Shown here piece after piece: positions 22,601-33,830 of a stretch of 64,000 nucleotides of DNA. Origin of the DNA: Branchiostoma floridae (lineage: Eukaryota > Chordata > Leptocardii > Amphioxiformes > Branchiostomatidae). The notes under the pieces were generated by a model, which was not told the DNA's origin, did not search any database, and worked only from the letters and a program-made list of their open reading frames with translations. How positions within the stretch are numbered: position 1 is the stretch's first letter; each line of letters starts with the position of its first letter. The stretch lies in assembly GCF_000003815.2 (NCBI RefSeq), contig NC_049981.1, positions 15,179,514-15,243,513 of the forward strand. The letters are read 5' to 3'. The position numbers and the translations under genes were made by a program.

Positions 22601-25600
22601 TAAGTGTCAACAAGGGAGATAAGAGTGACCCTAAGCGAATGACACAGCAAACCCCACCTCTACCCCCAACTAACCTAAAGGTAGATTGTGATAAACGTTA
22701 TAAAACCATCAGAATAACATGGAAAGCACCGCAAGGGGAAAGGGATGTATACCTTATCCAAGCAGAACCACACACAGACGATGACATGCCCATCAAAGTT
22801 GAAAAGAACAAAACGTCGTGTACAATACCAAATGCCGTACCAGGAGAAAAGTACACAATAGCTGTCTGGACAAGAAGAGGGGACCTTTCCAGTGAAAGGT
22901 CGACTGAGCCGTTCCAGGTACCAGTAAGTCAGGCAAAGAACGTTCAAACAAAGGATGTGGACGACAAGACGATTAAAGTTACTTGGGAAGAATCTAAAGG
23001 AAAAAAGACTGGTTATCATGTTTGCATTGATCCTAAAGATGGAGCAAACAAAGAACAGGAAAATAAAACTGGAGACCTGACTCATTGCTTCACAGAACTA
23101 GTACCTGGTAGACTGTACACTATAAGTGTCATCACACTGTGTGAAGAAGTGGAAAGTGAACCAGTGAAGATAACACAACGAACCGAAATCAGTCCGGTCG
23201 CTGAAATCACAACCGACGGTGGGGTCACAGAAACGTCTATAAAACTAAGGTGGAGTCAACCAGAAGGAGACCAAGATAAATACCGCGTTGCCATTTACAG
23301 GAGTTCCGTGGAAGGCCATCGTGACAAGATGGTAGGTAATCCTCACGAATTCTCATCATCAAGCAGTGATCCGGAATATACATTTCACGGCCTCCGTCCT
23401 GGTCGTTTATATATCCTTACAGTTGAAAGTGGATGTGGGGGTGACTGGAGCAAAGAAAAAGAAGAACCTCAGAGAACAACGGTTACTCCAGTAAGCAATC
23501 TTCAAGTGTCGAACGTCACTTGCGTTTCGTTCAAACTATCATGGGTACATGCAGTGGGAGACAAAGATGGCTACCACGTACGAGTTACACCAAAGCTACA
23601 AGAAGAACATAAGGATGCTTGGAAAATTATTCCTGTCCAAGAAGACAAAAATGAGTACGATCTTGAAGAGCTGACACCTGGGAGAGAATATACAGTGGAC
23701 GTTGTAACAGTCAGCGGGGACCAGGAGAGTGTCCCTGTTTCTCGTACACGACGGACTGTGGTAGCTCCAGTGACTGAACTACGCGCTAGGACCAGTAAGG
23801 AAGGCCAGCTTGAGCTCGAATGGACTGAAGCAGAAGGCGATAAAGACAAATACGTCTGCAAAATTGTCAGTCATGGCCAATGCCCAAGTCAATACCCAAG
23901 TCAGTCAATCACAAAGGACAAGAACGAATGGGTGCTGACCGGGTTGGTTCCTGGTGAAATGTATGAAATAAGGCTGATCACAGTAAGTGGTGGTGTAAAA
24001 AGTGACAAGAAACCTAATTGCTGCCAGAGGGTCATGCCATGTGCACCGAAAATACATGCTAAGTCAACATCAACCCTAGATACGTTGACAGTAACTTGGG
24101 AAGATTCGGTGAAGGACTGTGTCAAGGAGTGCTACGAAGTAAAACTTCATCCAGCTAGAGATCCTCAAGCTCTGATAACTGATCGTACTGACAGAAACGA
24201 TTACCAGTTCACAGGTTTACTTCCGGGAACAGAGTATCAGGTGTCAGTGTGTTCAGTGAGTGCAGAATTGCGCAGCAAAGAAGACCTTCAGATTGTCACA
24301 ACAGAGGTTTCCGAACCGGTTATAAGGAACATAAAAGCTGAAGAGAACAAAATTGAAGTAGAACTTGATGAAACAAAGGGAAACGTAGAGAAGTACATAT
24401 GGACGAGACAAGAAAGTGACAACAACTCACCGGGACAGGAAATCAGCGTGAATGTCGGTGACGTGTTGTCGAGTAACACTGATGTTGTCACTCCTTTACA
24501 AAAGAGTGTCCAGAGAAGGGGGCCTTCCCACAATAATTTACCTGATAAAGATGTAGAGGCCAATGATGCATGTGGCAATAACAAGTTATGCCCTCGTAAT
24601 GTTATGTTCCCAAAGCTAAAACCTTGCAAGCAATATTCCATTACCGTCCGCGCAGAAAGCGCTGGCAAGAAGAGTGATCATGTGCACATTTACCAGCACA
24701 CTCGGCCTCACCGTCCTCGGAAACCCGAATGTGGAAACGAAGGAATGAACAATTTCTCCGTCTTCTGGAGTCCGCCACTAACTGAGGAAGAACGAGGTAG
24801 AATAGTTGGCTACAGGGTGAAATTCAGAAGATTAGCTAACAACCTGTCTACCATTGAGGAAGTTGGTGAAGACGACTGGAAGTGGCTGGATCCAGGGAAC
24901 ACGACTCAACAAAAGATTGACGAAACCAACGCAGACAACACTGACTACGAGATAGGCATAGTGTCTGTCGCCGAAATCGAGTCGCATAAACCCGAAGATG
25001 AAGGAAGAAAAATCAAGATTGAGAGTGAGCCGGTGAGATTCCGGTATCGTACGATGTCATATGGCAAGAAGTTTCTACAGAATGCAGTCCTCATCTTAAT
25101 TACTGTGTTCTTCATGATTGCAGTGATTATTGCAGCGGTTTTGCTCGCTGGAGTGTACATAGATAAGTGTGGAAACGTGGATCCTGGTCGTGACTTATCG
25201 TTTAACTTTAAAAACAATGTAACATCAGCACCTGTGACGCGGCAACCTCCAACCACCAACTGCTTGTTTGAAAAGGCAGGCACAGAATTCTGGATCTTCA
25301 TCCTCTCTCTTGTAGTGCTTACAATAGATGCCGTAGTTTTGATTATCTGGTATCAGGTTGTGAGGAAGCGTTTTGCGAGAGGACGAATGCAGCTTCTAGA
25401 TGACGAGACCATAGATGAAGAAGAGGAAGAAACATCTTTCGTTCAGACGGTCCTGCAAAGAACTAGTAGATTGTTAGCATACTTACGTAACATGTGCGCT
25501 GAAACAAACAATAGCACAGACGAGCATACACGTACAGAGGAAATCCCATCGGACAGGCGTCCTAGTGAAAGCACCACAGATAGTGAATCAGACATTTGGG

Positions 25601-26196
25601 ACGAGTCTCCAATACCCTCTTCTTTCAAAAGAAAAAGAGTTACAACATTGCATTCTAACGACGAAGCAAATACAGGCGAAGGTACATCTCCAAAGGCATT
25701 ACATTTTAGTGAAGAATCGGATGGCATCTCAACAGATGGTGTACAAAATGACCAGGAACTTTTTGCTCCACAAAACGACATTGTCAATGATTCACTGGGG
25801 CAAAACCCAACTGCCGCTAGGGAGTCGCCATTTGAATATTCAAACATTGTTACGGTTGCAACTGTCGAAGAGGATGAGGATTGGGAGGACGATTATATGT
25901 CCCCACTAACTCATAGAGTTACAGTCATGGATAGTGAACCATCAGGCGAGAGTGCGTTACAAGAAGATACTGACCCTGTCACAAGTTTTTCATTCCTACG
26001 TCGTATCGGCAAGAAATGGCAAAATTTCTTCAAGGCCAGACCGTCAATGCAAGCGGAAAATGAAAGCGAAGACGAGAATACCAATGGCGGTACTTTTGGT
26101 GAAGACGATGAGATTGAAAACATAGAAGAATCTTGTAGTGTGCAGGTCGACGAAAGGACCCCCTTGCTGCAAACACCCGACCAATCAAAGAAATAG
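13628..26196 (+). CDS. Giant cytosolic-facing FN3(x23) membrane-hairpin protein (about 2737 aa, 11 exons)
   Basis: Exons: 13628-13640, 14344-14628, 14844-14984, 15189-15260, 15474-15770, 16168-16446, 16648-16914, 17246-17542, 18467-18550, 19340-19549, 19928-26196. Every intron is phase 1 and the joined length is divisible by three. The start (MSAT, ATG at 13628) is inferred from phase. Six FN3 domains come from the small exons (two exons give linkers, one FN3 is split) and 17 from the last. Two hydrophobic helices, about 2367-2393 and 2436-2460, flank a loop with two Cys and an NNVTS glycosylation site. Basic residues lie outside both helices (RFRYR; RKRFARGR), so both ends should be cytosolic. 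The acidic tail ends with ERTPLL, a [DE]xxxL[LI] endolysosomal signal. No signal peptide is seen. Family name unknown; scaffold or receptor role inferred. The 18550/19340 join uses a weak acceptor. Confidence 0.82.
13697..13884. mobile_element. TTCGCGG-rich MITE in intron 1 of the giant FN3 gene
   Basis: Ends are TACTGTAGACGCA and its inverted partner TGCATTTACAGTA. The interior contains several copies of TTCGCGG/CCGCGAA in both orientations. A diverged relative lies at 42110-42270. Confidence 0.75.
13988..14252. mobile_element. Inverted-repeat element interrupted by the assembly gap
   Basis: The left flank of the gap (CATCCTCACACTCAGGGTTG) is the reverse complement, with one indel and few changes, of the right flank (CAACCCTGAAGTGTGAGGGTG). 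The unread bases therefore probably lie inside a foldback MITE. Confidence 0.65.
14015..14188. other. Assembly gap (174 N)
   Basis: Run of undetermined bases in intron 1 of the giant FN3 gene. An additional small exon here cannot be excluded. Confidence 1.
15771..16167 (+). other. Putative GC-AG intron in the giant FN3 gene
   Basis: The FN3 exon ends ACTACAG and continues GCAAGT, the classic GC donor, with no usable GT donor in the required phase before the stop. The acceptor tttttctag at 16167 restores phase 1. Confidence 0.7.
18600..19212. mobile_element. Nested inverted-repeat elements in intron 9 of the giant FN3 gene
   Basis: The outer arms share TTTGAAGTGCACATGTGCAG (left) and the inverse of TGCGCATGTGCACTTGAAAC (right). 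Nested inside is 18696-19125 with ends TAGGGGTGGGTACCGGTAC and an inverted partner, and repeated AGGTCC/GGACCT motifs. The CAGGGGTGGG-like ends suggest a hAT-type non-autonomous element. A partial outer relative lies at about 16943-17070. Confidence 0.6.
19928..26196 (+). CDS. Last exon of the giant FN3 gene: 17 FN3 domains, two membrane helices, acidic tail
   Basis: A 6269 nt exon entered in phase 1 after cacactcag. It encodes 17 consecutive FN3 repeats (motifs such as SVSGDQQSEP and LTPGREYTVDVV). Repeats 8 and 16 of this exon carry long acidic or polar insertions. The two-helix hairpin and a ~277-residue cytosolic tail follow. Minus-strand frames across it are shadows of the coding frame. 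Confidence 0.9.
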
Positions 26197-26977
26197 AACG
26201 TATTTGTATGTTTAATGTCATAAAACGCTCCATATTTGCCAATAAGACTATGTACATGTAGGGTTATATAGATAGATATATTTTTGTCAGTTGTCACATT
26301 GTTACAATTATGTAGTAATAATCTACAGTATACAGATCCTTACAGAACGACACCGACATGACTAAAATATAAAATTAAAACGAAACGAGAAAGTCATAAA
26401 GTTAGTTTCAATGTCTTCCTGTACAAGAGCCACGATCTTTAGTGTTTTCTTTTCCCAGAGAAACTATCATGATACGAACATTCTATGAACAAGTTTGTTA
26501 TATCTAAACATATGTACATTAAATAAGGTTGTTGTCATAACATCAAACGGTCATCAAAATAATGACAATGAACACACTATTTCAAAGACTCATCTTTTAC
26601 GATATGTTGACAGTTAATGTTAAATACGTTCTCAATTGACAGAGCCTTTTGATAGCATCAACTACACTAGGAAAATGTGGAAAATTATTATTTTGGCAGA
26701 CTATAACAGCTTGCAACCTGTACAGCTGCCCCTATATATACTCCACACTCTAGATGTCACTGCTAGGCACGGCCTTAAAATTAGACGCAACTCTGTATAA
26801 CTGTACTGTAATATAGTTCTCTACAAAATGTACCTTTCCGCTTTCTTCATTAAGTCGTATTTCAACATTTCAACACTTTCCGATCATTCTACATAGAACA
26901 GCGGTATAAGCGTGAATAATATGATAGAATGACGACGTATCCCGAGATTGCAGTCGGATTGTCCTTAGTTTTTTTTT
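26197..26977. other. Convergent 3' intergenic region
   Basis: Lies between the stop codons of the giant FN3 gene (plus) and the EGF receptor (minus). AT-rich, no exon seen. ATTAAA near 26374 and 26519 are possible plus-strand polyadenylation signals. Confidence 0.5.
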
Positions 26978-29488
26978 TCACACACACGAAATGGCGCCAT
27001 TTCGAAACGAGCCTTTCTCTGCGAAACAGGAATCAGACGACACTATCGCCCCGCAAGCCGCCCCTCCCCCATCATCCACCTCGGCGATGGTCTCCAGCAC
27101 GTTTACATTCCTGTCTGCGGTCGCGTCGCGGAAGGATACAGTCAAAGACTTCCGTGCGGAGGCACTCATTGGTGGTGGGTTTCCGTTGAGCAAGTGACTG
27201 TTGTCTTGTATTGTTGCATTATCTAAGAATAAAAAAAAAGTAATTTTATTAGATATGGGACAAACGACTATTTTTGTCTAAAAGGTACATTTACATATGG
27301 AAATTTTGCCGAGTCTTTTTCAAGGACTAAAGCATCTGATTATTTTTTGTATTACAAGCACATGTTGTAATCAAGTATTGAAATTGGAAAGATTACAGTA
27401 AGAGTTACATTAAAGCCATTGCCTTACCTATTGTGACGTATTCGTTGCCCTTTTTTCTTGTTGTTCGCTGGTAGCTGCAACAGTAATTTTTTTAAATTTA
27501 ATATAAACATATACACATATGGCACGACAAGAAGCAAAACGGAGACGGTAACAGCTTCGATAGAGAATTCGACTATCTTTAGCAGCTGCGGTATTTCCTA
27601 GGGAAAAAAATCATTTAGAATAGCGGCACATGTACAAGGTAAGTACTAGTCACAAATGTAAAGGTAAAGCAGACATCCTCAATTGCGGTGAAGCCTCATG
27701 CTTTTTCCCAAAAGCTTCAAGAGCAATGCGGCTGCGTATTCAGACAAGTATACTTCTCTTCTAGATAGGTGTGTATTCTAATAAAAGTGTAAAGTAGTCC
27801 TTACAACACAGAAGAGATGCTCTCCATCCGCCTCTGTCTCTCCTCCTTCAGCTTACGGCGGAAGAACACAATAACAGCGACCAGCACTATCATGAGGACG
27901 AACACCAGCAGGAAACCGCCGATCAATGCGCCATTGGCCGTCAGCTGCGCGCCAAGCGCCAGGTCTTTGTTCGAATCGGAGGTCGCGAAAGACGGGTTAG
28001 CTGTGTAAAAAAGAAAACAATGGATGTTCGTCATCGAGTTACGGATGTGAACAAGCATGAGTCTGTAACCTGAGAATTTTTCTTAGTACACCGGGTCACC
28101 CCTAACCTTCTCGGTGTGTGCTGGGTTCTTTGACCTGCAGGAGTTTGATGCATGAGGCGCCAAATACGGTTGGTGGAGTATTTTCTTCAAGGCTTCACCC
28201 TCCCCATCCCCACTGTTGTCTTCATATAAAGCATGTTCGCGGATCCAACTGCGCATCGCAGGTCAAAGGTGATTGCCCCATTAATCGTAAACGGGTCTGG
28301 CCTCAACTGTGCTTTCTACATGTCCAGATATATATATGACCTGATTCGGTCAAATTTCACAATAATGTCCAAACGTGTCCTACTTTAGTCGGGGCCATCA
28401 TCATTGACATGTGCATGCGCAGTAAGACCCATAAACATGCTTATGAGTACAGGCTGCAAGCATGAGCTTATCATCTCCAAGCAGATGTTGGGGTAGGAAA
28501 TCGTAATGTTTTCTGCCAGGCCCGGCTTCTCGAACAGCCACTACATGTGTTAGTCCCCACCTGGTTGGAGATTCTTTTTCTTTTTGTTGAGGTAGCCAGA
28601 CACTTTTGTTACTTACACTGGGAGATCTACTGCAGGTTGAATATGAACGGATATAGAATGTTGTAACAGGGCGTATAACTTACATTTGTAGTTTGAAGCT
28701 GACCAGAGTGGAACAAAGGGCAACCTGTAGACTTCTGTTCTCATGAACGACATCTAGCGGAAAGTACGAAAATACAAAGGAGTCTTACCGTAGCAAGCAC
28801 CCGTGCGTCTGTCACATGACGTACCGCTGTGACAATGGTGACATCTGTATCTGCAGTTCACGCCGTAAAACCCCTCTGGACAGGCTAGAATTATGACAAG
28901 AAAATGTAAAGTAGTCATCTTCAACCGAGATAAGCTTGATACTTTTTCATGTAGCTAGTAGTAGTGCATGATGCTATGGCTCACATTTTTCAGAAAAGTA
29001 CACCGAGTCACCCCTTTACTCTTCTCGATATGTGTGTTGGATTCTTTTACGTACAACCGCTTAGGGCTAACGACGTCTGAAACTCCATATATACGGGGCT
29101 ACCGGCTTCACGTCCTCATCCGAAAGACCTATGAGGGCTCTCACAATCGTGCTCGAGCGGGGTCAAACCACAGACCCCAAAAAGTAACCTTGAACAGTGT
29201 ATATAGTCTTCAAGCAGATTAACCAATAACACACCGAAGCAGCCGACCAGGCAGTGTCCAACAGCCAGCGGTGGCGGTTGGACACTGCTTGGCTGCCCTT
29301 GATGCTGTCTTTTGTCACTGATAAATCGGATTGGAGACTTATGCACATAGTAGACTTACTTTCTTCGCAGAACTCTCCGGTGAAGCCGCTCCTGCAGTAA
29401 CACTCGCCCGTCACCAGGTTACAGCCCGCGTTGTTCTGACATCTGCACACCGGCGCACAGCTCTTCCCGTGGAACCCCAGCGGGCAAC
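26978..29488 (-). CDS. 3' part of an EGF-repeat single-pass receptor (5 exons; N-terminus not located)
   Basis: Exons in transcript order: 29488-29360, 28884-28789, 28000-27805, 27474-27428, 27222-26978. Phases 1, 1, 2, 1 agree and the frame stays open to TGA at 26978. The first two exons encode laminin/MEGF-type EGF repeats (CPLGFHGKSC, CRCQNNAGC; CPEGFYGVNC). The third carries a stalk and one membrane helix (ALIGGFLLVFVLMIVLVAVIVFF) followed by a basic stop-transfer. The fourth is a 47 nt micro-exon coding KKGNEYVTI, a candidate phosphotyrosine motif. The fifth is a Ser/Thr-rich tail. Architecture resembles the C-terminal half of MEGF10/Draper/SREC-like scavenger receptors. Reading through the donor at 27804 would instead stop right after ESISSVL, so a short-tail isoform is possible. 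Signal peptide and further EGF exons must lie upstream. Confidence 0.75.
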
Positions 29489-29536
29489 CTGGGGACGAGA
29501 AGAGAACACAGTTTAACCCCGGATTGCAATGTCCTG

Positions 29537-29562
29537 TAGTGTAGTGTAGTGTAGTGTAGTAA
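29537..29562. repeat. (GTGTA)n microsatellite
   Basis: Five tandem copies of GTGTA. Confidence 0.9.
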
Positions 29563-29639
29563 CATTACACAGCTCAGTGTATGCTCTTCCCGTGTGTGAA
29601 AATGAATATGAGTCATTTCCCTCTTCCAAGAACTTTTAC

Positions 29640-29935
29640 CTCCCCAGCCGAAGTCAGGCTCCCATTTTTACACCTGGGTGGGAAACGTAACTGTTTCAAG
29701 GTCACAACGTTTAGCAAGGGAGCAGGTAGGGAGGGTAGACAGGGTAGTCAACGTACATGAAGTAAGCCGCTGATTTAAGTGCGTGACGCACCAATTTGCA
29801 CGTTAATTCCAGGCTGCTGGGTTTGATCCACTCACACTTCGATGGACCATACATAAGTGTGGTGGGTTCACGAAACCGTGACCTCTCGATCCCTTGTCCT
29901 GTCACCTAACCACTAGCCCCACGACGCCACTTTAG
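29640..29935 (+). repeat. SINE-like dispersed repeat, copy 1
   Basis: Contains CCATTTTTACACCTGGGTGG, a degraded ACAACG segment and a CACCTAACCACTAG tail. The same ordered motifs recur at 30340, 34995, 36680 (inverted) and 37095. Confidence 0.5.
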
Positions 29936-30339
29936 GTTAATGACCTGACGTTTAAATAGGTCATCTCTAGAGCCCTACAGACCGGCTATTGTGGATTGTT
30001 CCATCCGGTCAACAAGGTGTTTGCGGTTCCCCATTCACACCGTTTCCGCTCTCGTGAGAAAAGCTCCTGTCATGACGTCTGAAAAGTCAATGGACGTCGT
30101 TTTTGTGGTTAACCCTTAATACGTGAACACAACCAAAGAAAAAATCTTGTCAACCCCTGTTTCAACAAGGAAAATTCTTACATGTGTCCGGTCAAACAAA
30201 TGACTGAATGAAAAGATGTTGCCAGTGGCCGGTATTTGCCGACTGCCATTCCGTACAAAATTGAATAAACGCAGATGTAAGGTCTCAAATTTTAAAGAAT
30301 ATTCAAATGGAAACCTCTTGAGACCATGCGAAAATCAGG

Positions 30340-30500
30340 GAACAGTTTTGGAAGGCGGAGCCACCCCGCTCCTGCCACCTTCCACTAACGTCAGTCGACG
30401 TCAGGTAGCCAGTTATACCTGCTTGGAGTGAGGAAAGTGGTGTAAAGTGCCTTTCCCGGGGACACAACGTCTAGCCAAGAATGTCAATGATACATAAAAA
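30340..30500 (+). repeat. SINE-like dispersed repeat, copy 2
   Basis: Carries CTTGGAGTGAGGAAAGTGGT and CCCGGGGACACAACGTCTAG, matching the copies at 34995 and 37095. Confidence 0.5.
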
Positions 30501-30505
30501 GAGAT

Positions 30506-30811
30506 ATGTCTCTCCGCTGCTTACACTGTAAGCTAAAAGGGAAAAATGCTTTTTGTAAACATTGTAGAATAGGAAGACATGTTGCTGATATAGTTAGTCA
30601 AACTTTATTAGGTAGATCCGATGAGGTCGAACCTCGTAGACCTCTAATTTCCGATGCCATAACACCCCGGCTCGTGTTTTGTAACAACCGAGCTGCGGGT
30701 TTCACTCACCACAATCGTTGCGGTGGATTTGGGACCGTTCTTGTTGATATTCGAGTCTCTGTCAATTACGACACGTCCTGTACCTGTCAATGTAGTCCCT
30801 CTTGGTCCTAG
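30506..30811 (+). CDS. Doubtful 101-codon open frame with a CxxC...CxxC motif
   Basis: ATG-initiated frame starting MSLRCLHCKLKGKNAFCKHC, which could bind zinc, with no other recognisable domain. An overlapping frame is open across its 3' part (reading VPLGPSGEVLDEGKN), as in a decayed or frameshifted gene. It may be a transposon remnant; it is not joined to any supported exon. Confidence 0.2.
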   Translation: MSLRCLHCKLKGKNAFCKHCRIGRHVADIVSQTLLGRSDEVEPRRPLISDAITPRLVFCNNRAAGFTHHNRCGGFGTVLVDIRVSVNYDTSCTCQCSPSWS

Positions 30812-32662
30812 TGGGGAGGTCCTTGACGAAGGAAAGAACACGAACATGTGTTTGTCTAAAAATTGCGTTGTCTAAAATTGCTTGCCATAAGTATTTTGCA
30901 ATGGCGTAAACGCGTTATTTATTGACAGCAAGTCTGTTGGGCGGGGGGTGGGGGTGTATAGGTACCTGGGTTAACTGATCGGATGGCACACAAGCCGCTT
31001 TGTGGCGCCTTACAATTAAGACTAAAATAAGACAGAGAAAAGGAGGATCAAAAAGGATAAGGAGTACAGGAAGAAGTAAAAGAAGGGAAACGTGTGGGAA
31101 GGTAGCACACTGATGAGAATTCATTATGATTATCTGTAACATATCAAGCCATTGTGTAGATAGTCCTTATCTTCCTTGAGAAAAGCCCTTTAAACCATGT
31201 ATAGATGAAAACCATTGTTGTGCGTAAGTTAAAGACACAACCCGAAACTGGTACCTCGAAAAAGGAGATTTGGAGGGATTACCAAGGACACCTTTTGACT
31301 GTTCCACGCCTACGGCGAAGAAACAAGCGGCGAGTGCACGAAATTAATCGAGACAGGGGTCGCTCACCCCCGAGTAAACCGGAAAACTCCTCTCGGGCAC
31401 AATTTACGAGGTAATTTTTGACATGTGGTGGTGTTTATAGAGGTCCCTACAAATACTTCTAGTATGCTGGCAGGAATTGTTTTCAAGGTTGTTCTTTAAA
31501 AAATCACCGGCGAGACTCATGTCCTATTCAGCATCCCAGCACGGAAGAGATACCTGGGAGATGCCGATTGGTGTGGTTACCAGGCTAGAATTCACGATGA
31601 ACGTTTTCAGATGTAACGTTAGTCTATAGTCTTCAGTTGGTAAAGAATTGTGGTAATTCAGATGTAGACCTGCGATTGGCTGAGAAGCTGCTGCATTGAA
31701 GAATTAGGCGATCCAACAAAAGGAACGGGTGCTTCAATCTAAAGATTTTCCAATCTTAAGATTCTCCGACTTTTTCTGCACATTTAATTAAGAGAATTGG
31801 TACAGACCAACGAAACGTCAGATAGCTTAAGTTTGTGAGGATTAAACACGGTTAGTTATCATCAATCTTCGTTGGTAATCCAATCGGAAGCCCTGTAGTC
31901 AGTGTATAATTCCTGCTCACCGCTCTGTGCTCTTCAGAGCGAACTCGAACTTGAACTGGCAATGACCGGTTGGACCTGTTTTGTCTAAAATGAGAAACTG
32001 ACGTTTGTTTCTACCGATTTGGGTTGTTTTAGGGTATCTCTAAGACAAAGCAAGCTGTGATAAGTTAGACAGGAAAAGTTCACGGCTCTTGTAAAAACGA
32101 TAGTCTAATTCATAAGTCCAAAACTGACAAAAGGAAGGTCTAGGCGATTGTCATTATAACTAGTATATGTGAACGTGTTTGAAGATCACAACGTCCATAC
32201 TAGTAATGTTATATCGTACTTTCAGCACGTTTTTAACAATTTGGAGAGAACGGAAAAAGTACAAGAAAAAGATAAAAACGAAACAAAAAGAAACAGAAGG
32301 AACAAATAAAAAATTTCGCGCACAAGCAATGACTTGAAAGGAGTGAGGCAATATTTCAAACATTGTTATCCATGAAAAATAAGTCTTTGTATCACCACTG
32401 ACGGCCAAATTGAAAGACTAGTTACATAATTAAACGTTATCTAATCGTCGCTTCCGTGTTGTGTCGCCATATTGAACATGTTTTACCTCCCAAAGGTCAA
32501 AGGTTATCACGCGGCGGTTGGCTACCGGAGGTGGGCGCCAAGGTACAGCGCAGTTGTCTCCATCACTGTACGTGTGCTGTTTTTACACTGTCACCAGTCA
32601 AATGTGTAGCCAAAGAACATCTGTTGCTGGGGTCAGTCCTGGATGTTTAGGCTAACGTCACA

Positions 32663-32818
32663 TTTCCAAACCGGGGCCCGGTCGGGTTGTTTGTGGAAAC
32701 GAAATATAAAAATATCTACGCAGATAAAGCCCACGACTATAACTTCTTTTGTAGTTTGGTGTCTTTTGTATAATACTTTTCGTCCCCGAAAGATGCCCGG
32801 CCGGGCCCCGGTTTGAAA
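32663..32818. mobile_element. Foldback MITE with CCAAACCGGGGCCCGG ends
   Basis: Left arm TTTCCAAACCGGGGCCCGGT and right arm CCGGGCCCCGGTTTGAAA are inverted. The interior is unrelated and non-coding. Confidence 0.65.
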
Positions 32819-33440
32819 GTATGACGTAGTTCTTACATCTAGGTTTGTCACTAGTTTCTAGTAATTGATCCTCCGTACCTAACCCCTCCTGGAGGAAAGG
32901 GCCTGCTTATTTCAATGCCTCTGAGGAATCATTCTTCCGATAGTTTTTGCAATAACTGTCAATAATTTCATCAGATTGGTACACAAATTATGGGTACAGT
33001 TCTCTGTTGCAAAAACAAAATTCACTCCAGTCACGAACCGTGATGAGGGGGGATACAAGTTAAGTATAGTCACGTTTGGGACACATTCTACGCAATGCAG
33101 CGCCACCGTGGGAAGTAGAAGAAGAGTAGGACAGGGACAACCGAACGTTAGCAAATAAAATTACGTTTCTCCTGTATTATTCAGTTTTTCTAACAGTTTG
33201 ACATAGGTCGGTGGGAAGTTAGTAAATGTACATGTACATGGTACATGACCTCCAGAGCTCTGGCCCGTCTCCTCTTCAAACGTCACATATGTGCCATATT
33301 AAGTTTAATTCTATACCTTTATTTTGTACTTTGTGTAATAGTTGTTGCCATACATTGTGATGTACATTTGTCGCGCAATAAACTTGAATCAGTGAGACAA
33401 TAAAAGGCATATCAACCATTGACAGGAATCTAAGAGCATC

Positions 33441-33701
33441 CTAAGAAATTAAAGCTGATCTTTGTATGACATATTCACGAATATCCCCAATGGAGGGTGT
33501 GGAGGGGTGTCCATTGCGTCTATGTGCGTACTGTACCACCCAAGCCGTGCCGACCACCTTCACCACAGCCGGCTCACCTCCTAACCTTGGTTCCACATCA
33601 GGCCGCGTGTGTTTACCAGACAACGCTCTAAACACCTCTGGCGTCGCGTGCCGACCCTTCCTACCACATTCCTGGACAGAGACTTGACAGACGAGGAACA
33701 C
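33441..33701 (-). pseudogene. Possible relic of a secreted-protease-like exon
   Basis: The frame contains ECGRKGRHATP followed by PRLGGEPAVVKVVGTAWVVQ, which loosely resembles the Cys-linker and R-[IL]-VGG-x-x-A...W activation site of trypsin-family proteases. A donor-like GAG|GTGAGCC lies in the middle. There is no flanking catalytic exon, and the opposite strand is equally open. Confidence 0.2.
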
Positions 33702-33746
33702 ATCTCTCCTTTAAGGACCTGCACCACCGTCTTAGCCTTATCTCAA

Positions 33747-33830
33747 GGAGCTGTAGCTCAGGAGGAAGGAATGCCGTCTTGAGGGTCTGTGAAGTAGCAA
33801 GGAGGTTCGAACCTCCTTGGGAGTAGATAG
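33747..33830 (+). repeat. tRNA-derived SINE head (A- and B-box-like)
   Basis: TAGCTCAGGAGG resembles a pol III A box, and GGTTCGAACCTCC about 50 nt later a B box. The stems of a functional tRNA are not all formed. Confidence 0.4.

Noticed and set aside
20623-25847. Many minus-strand open frames of 70-136 codons across the giant FN3 exon
   Set aside because: They are antisense shadows of a continuous FN3 coding frame; none has a domain or splice context.
26991-27197. Plus-strand 68-codon frame starting MAPFRNEP
   Set aside because: The opposite strand is the last exon of the EGF receptor with an excellent acceptor and matching phase.
32912-33154. Minus frame with a signal-peptide-like start (Leu/Pro-rich)
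   Set aside because: It opens with TTG, has no ATG in place and no splice context.
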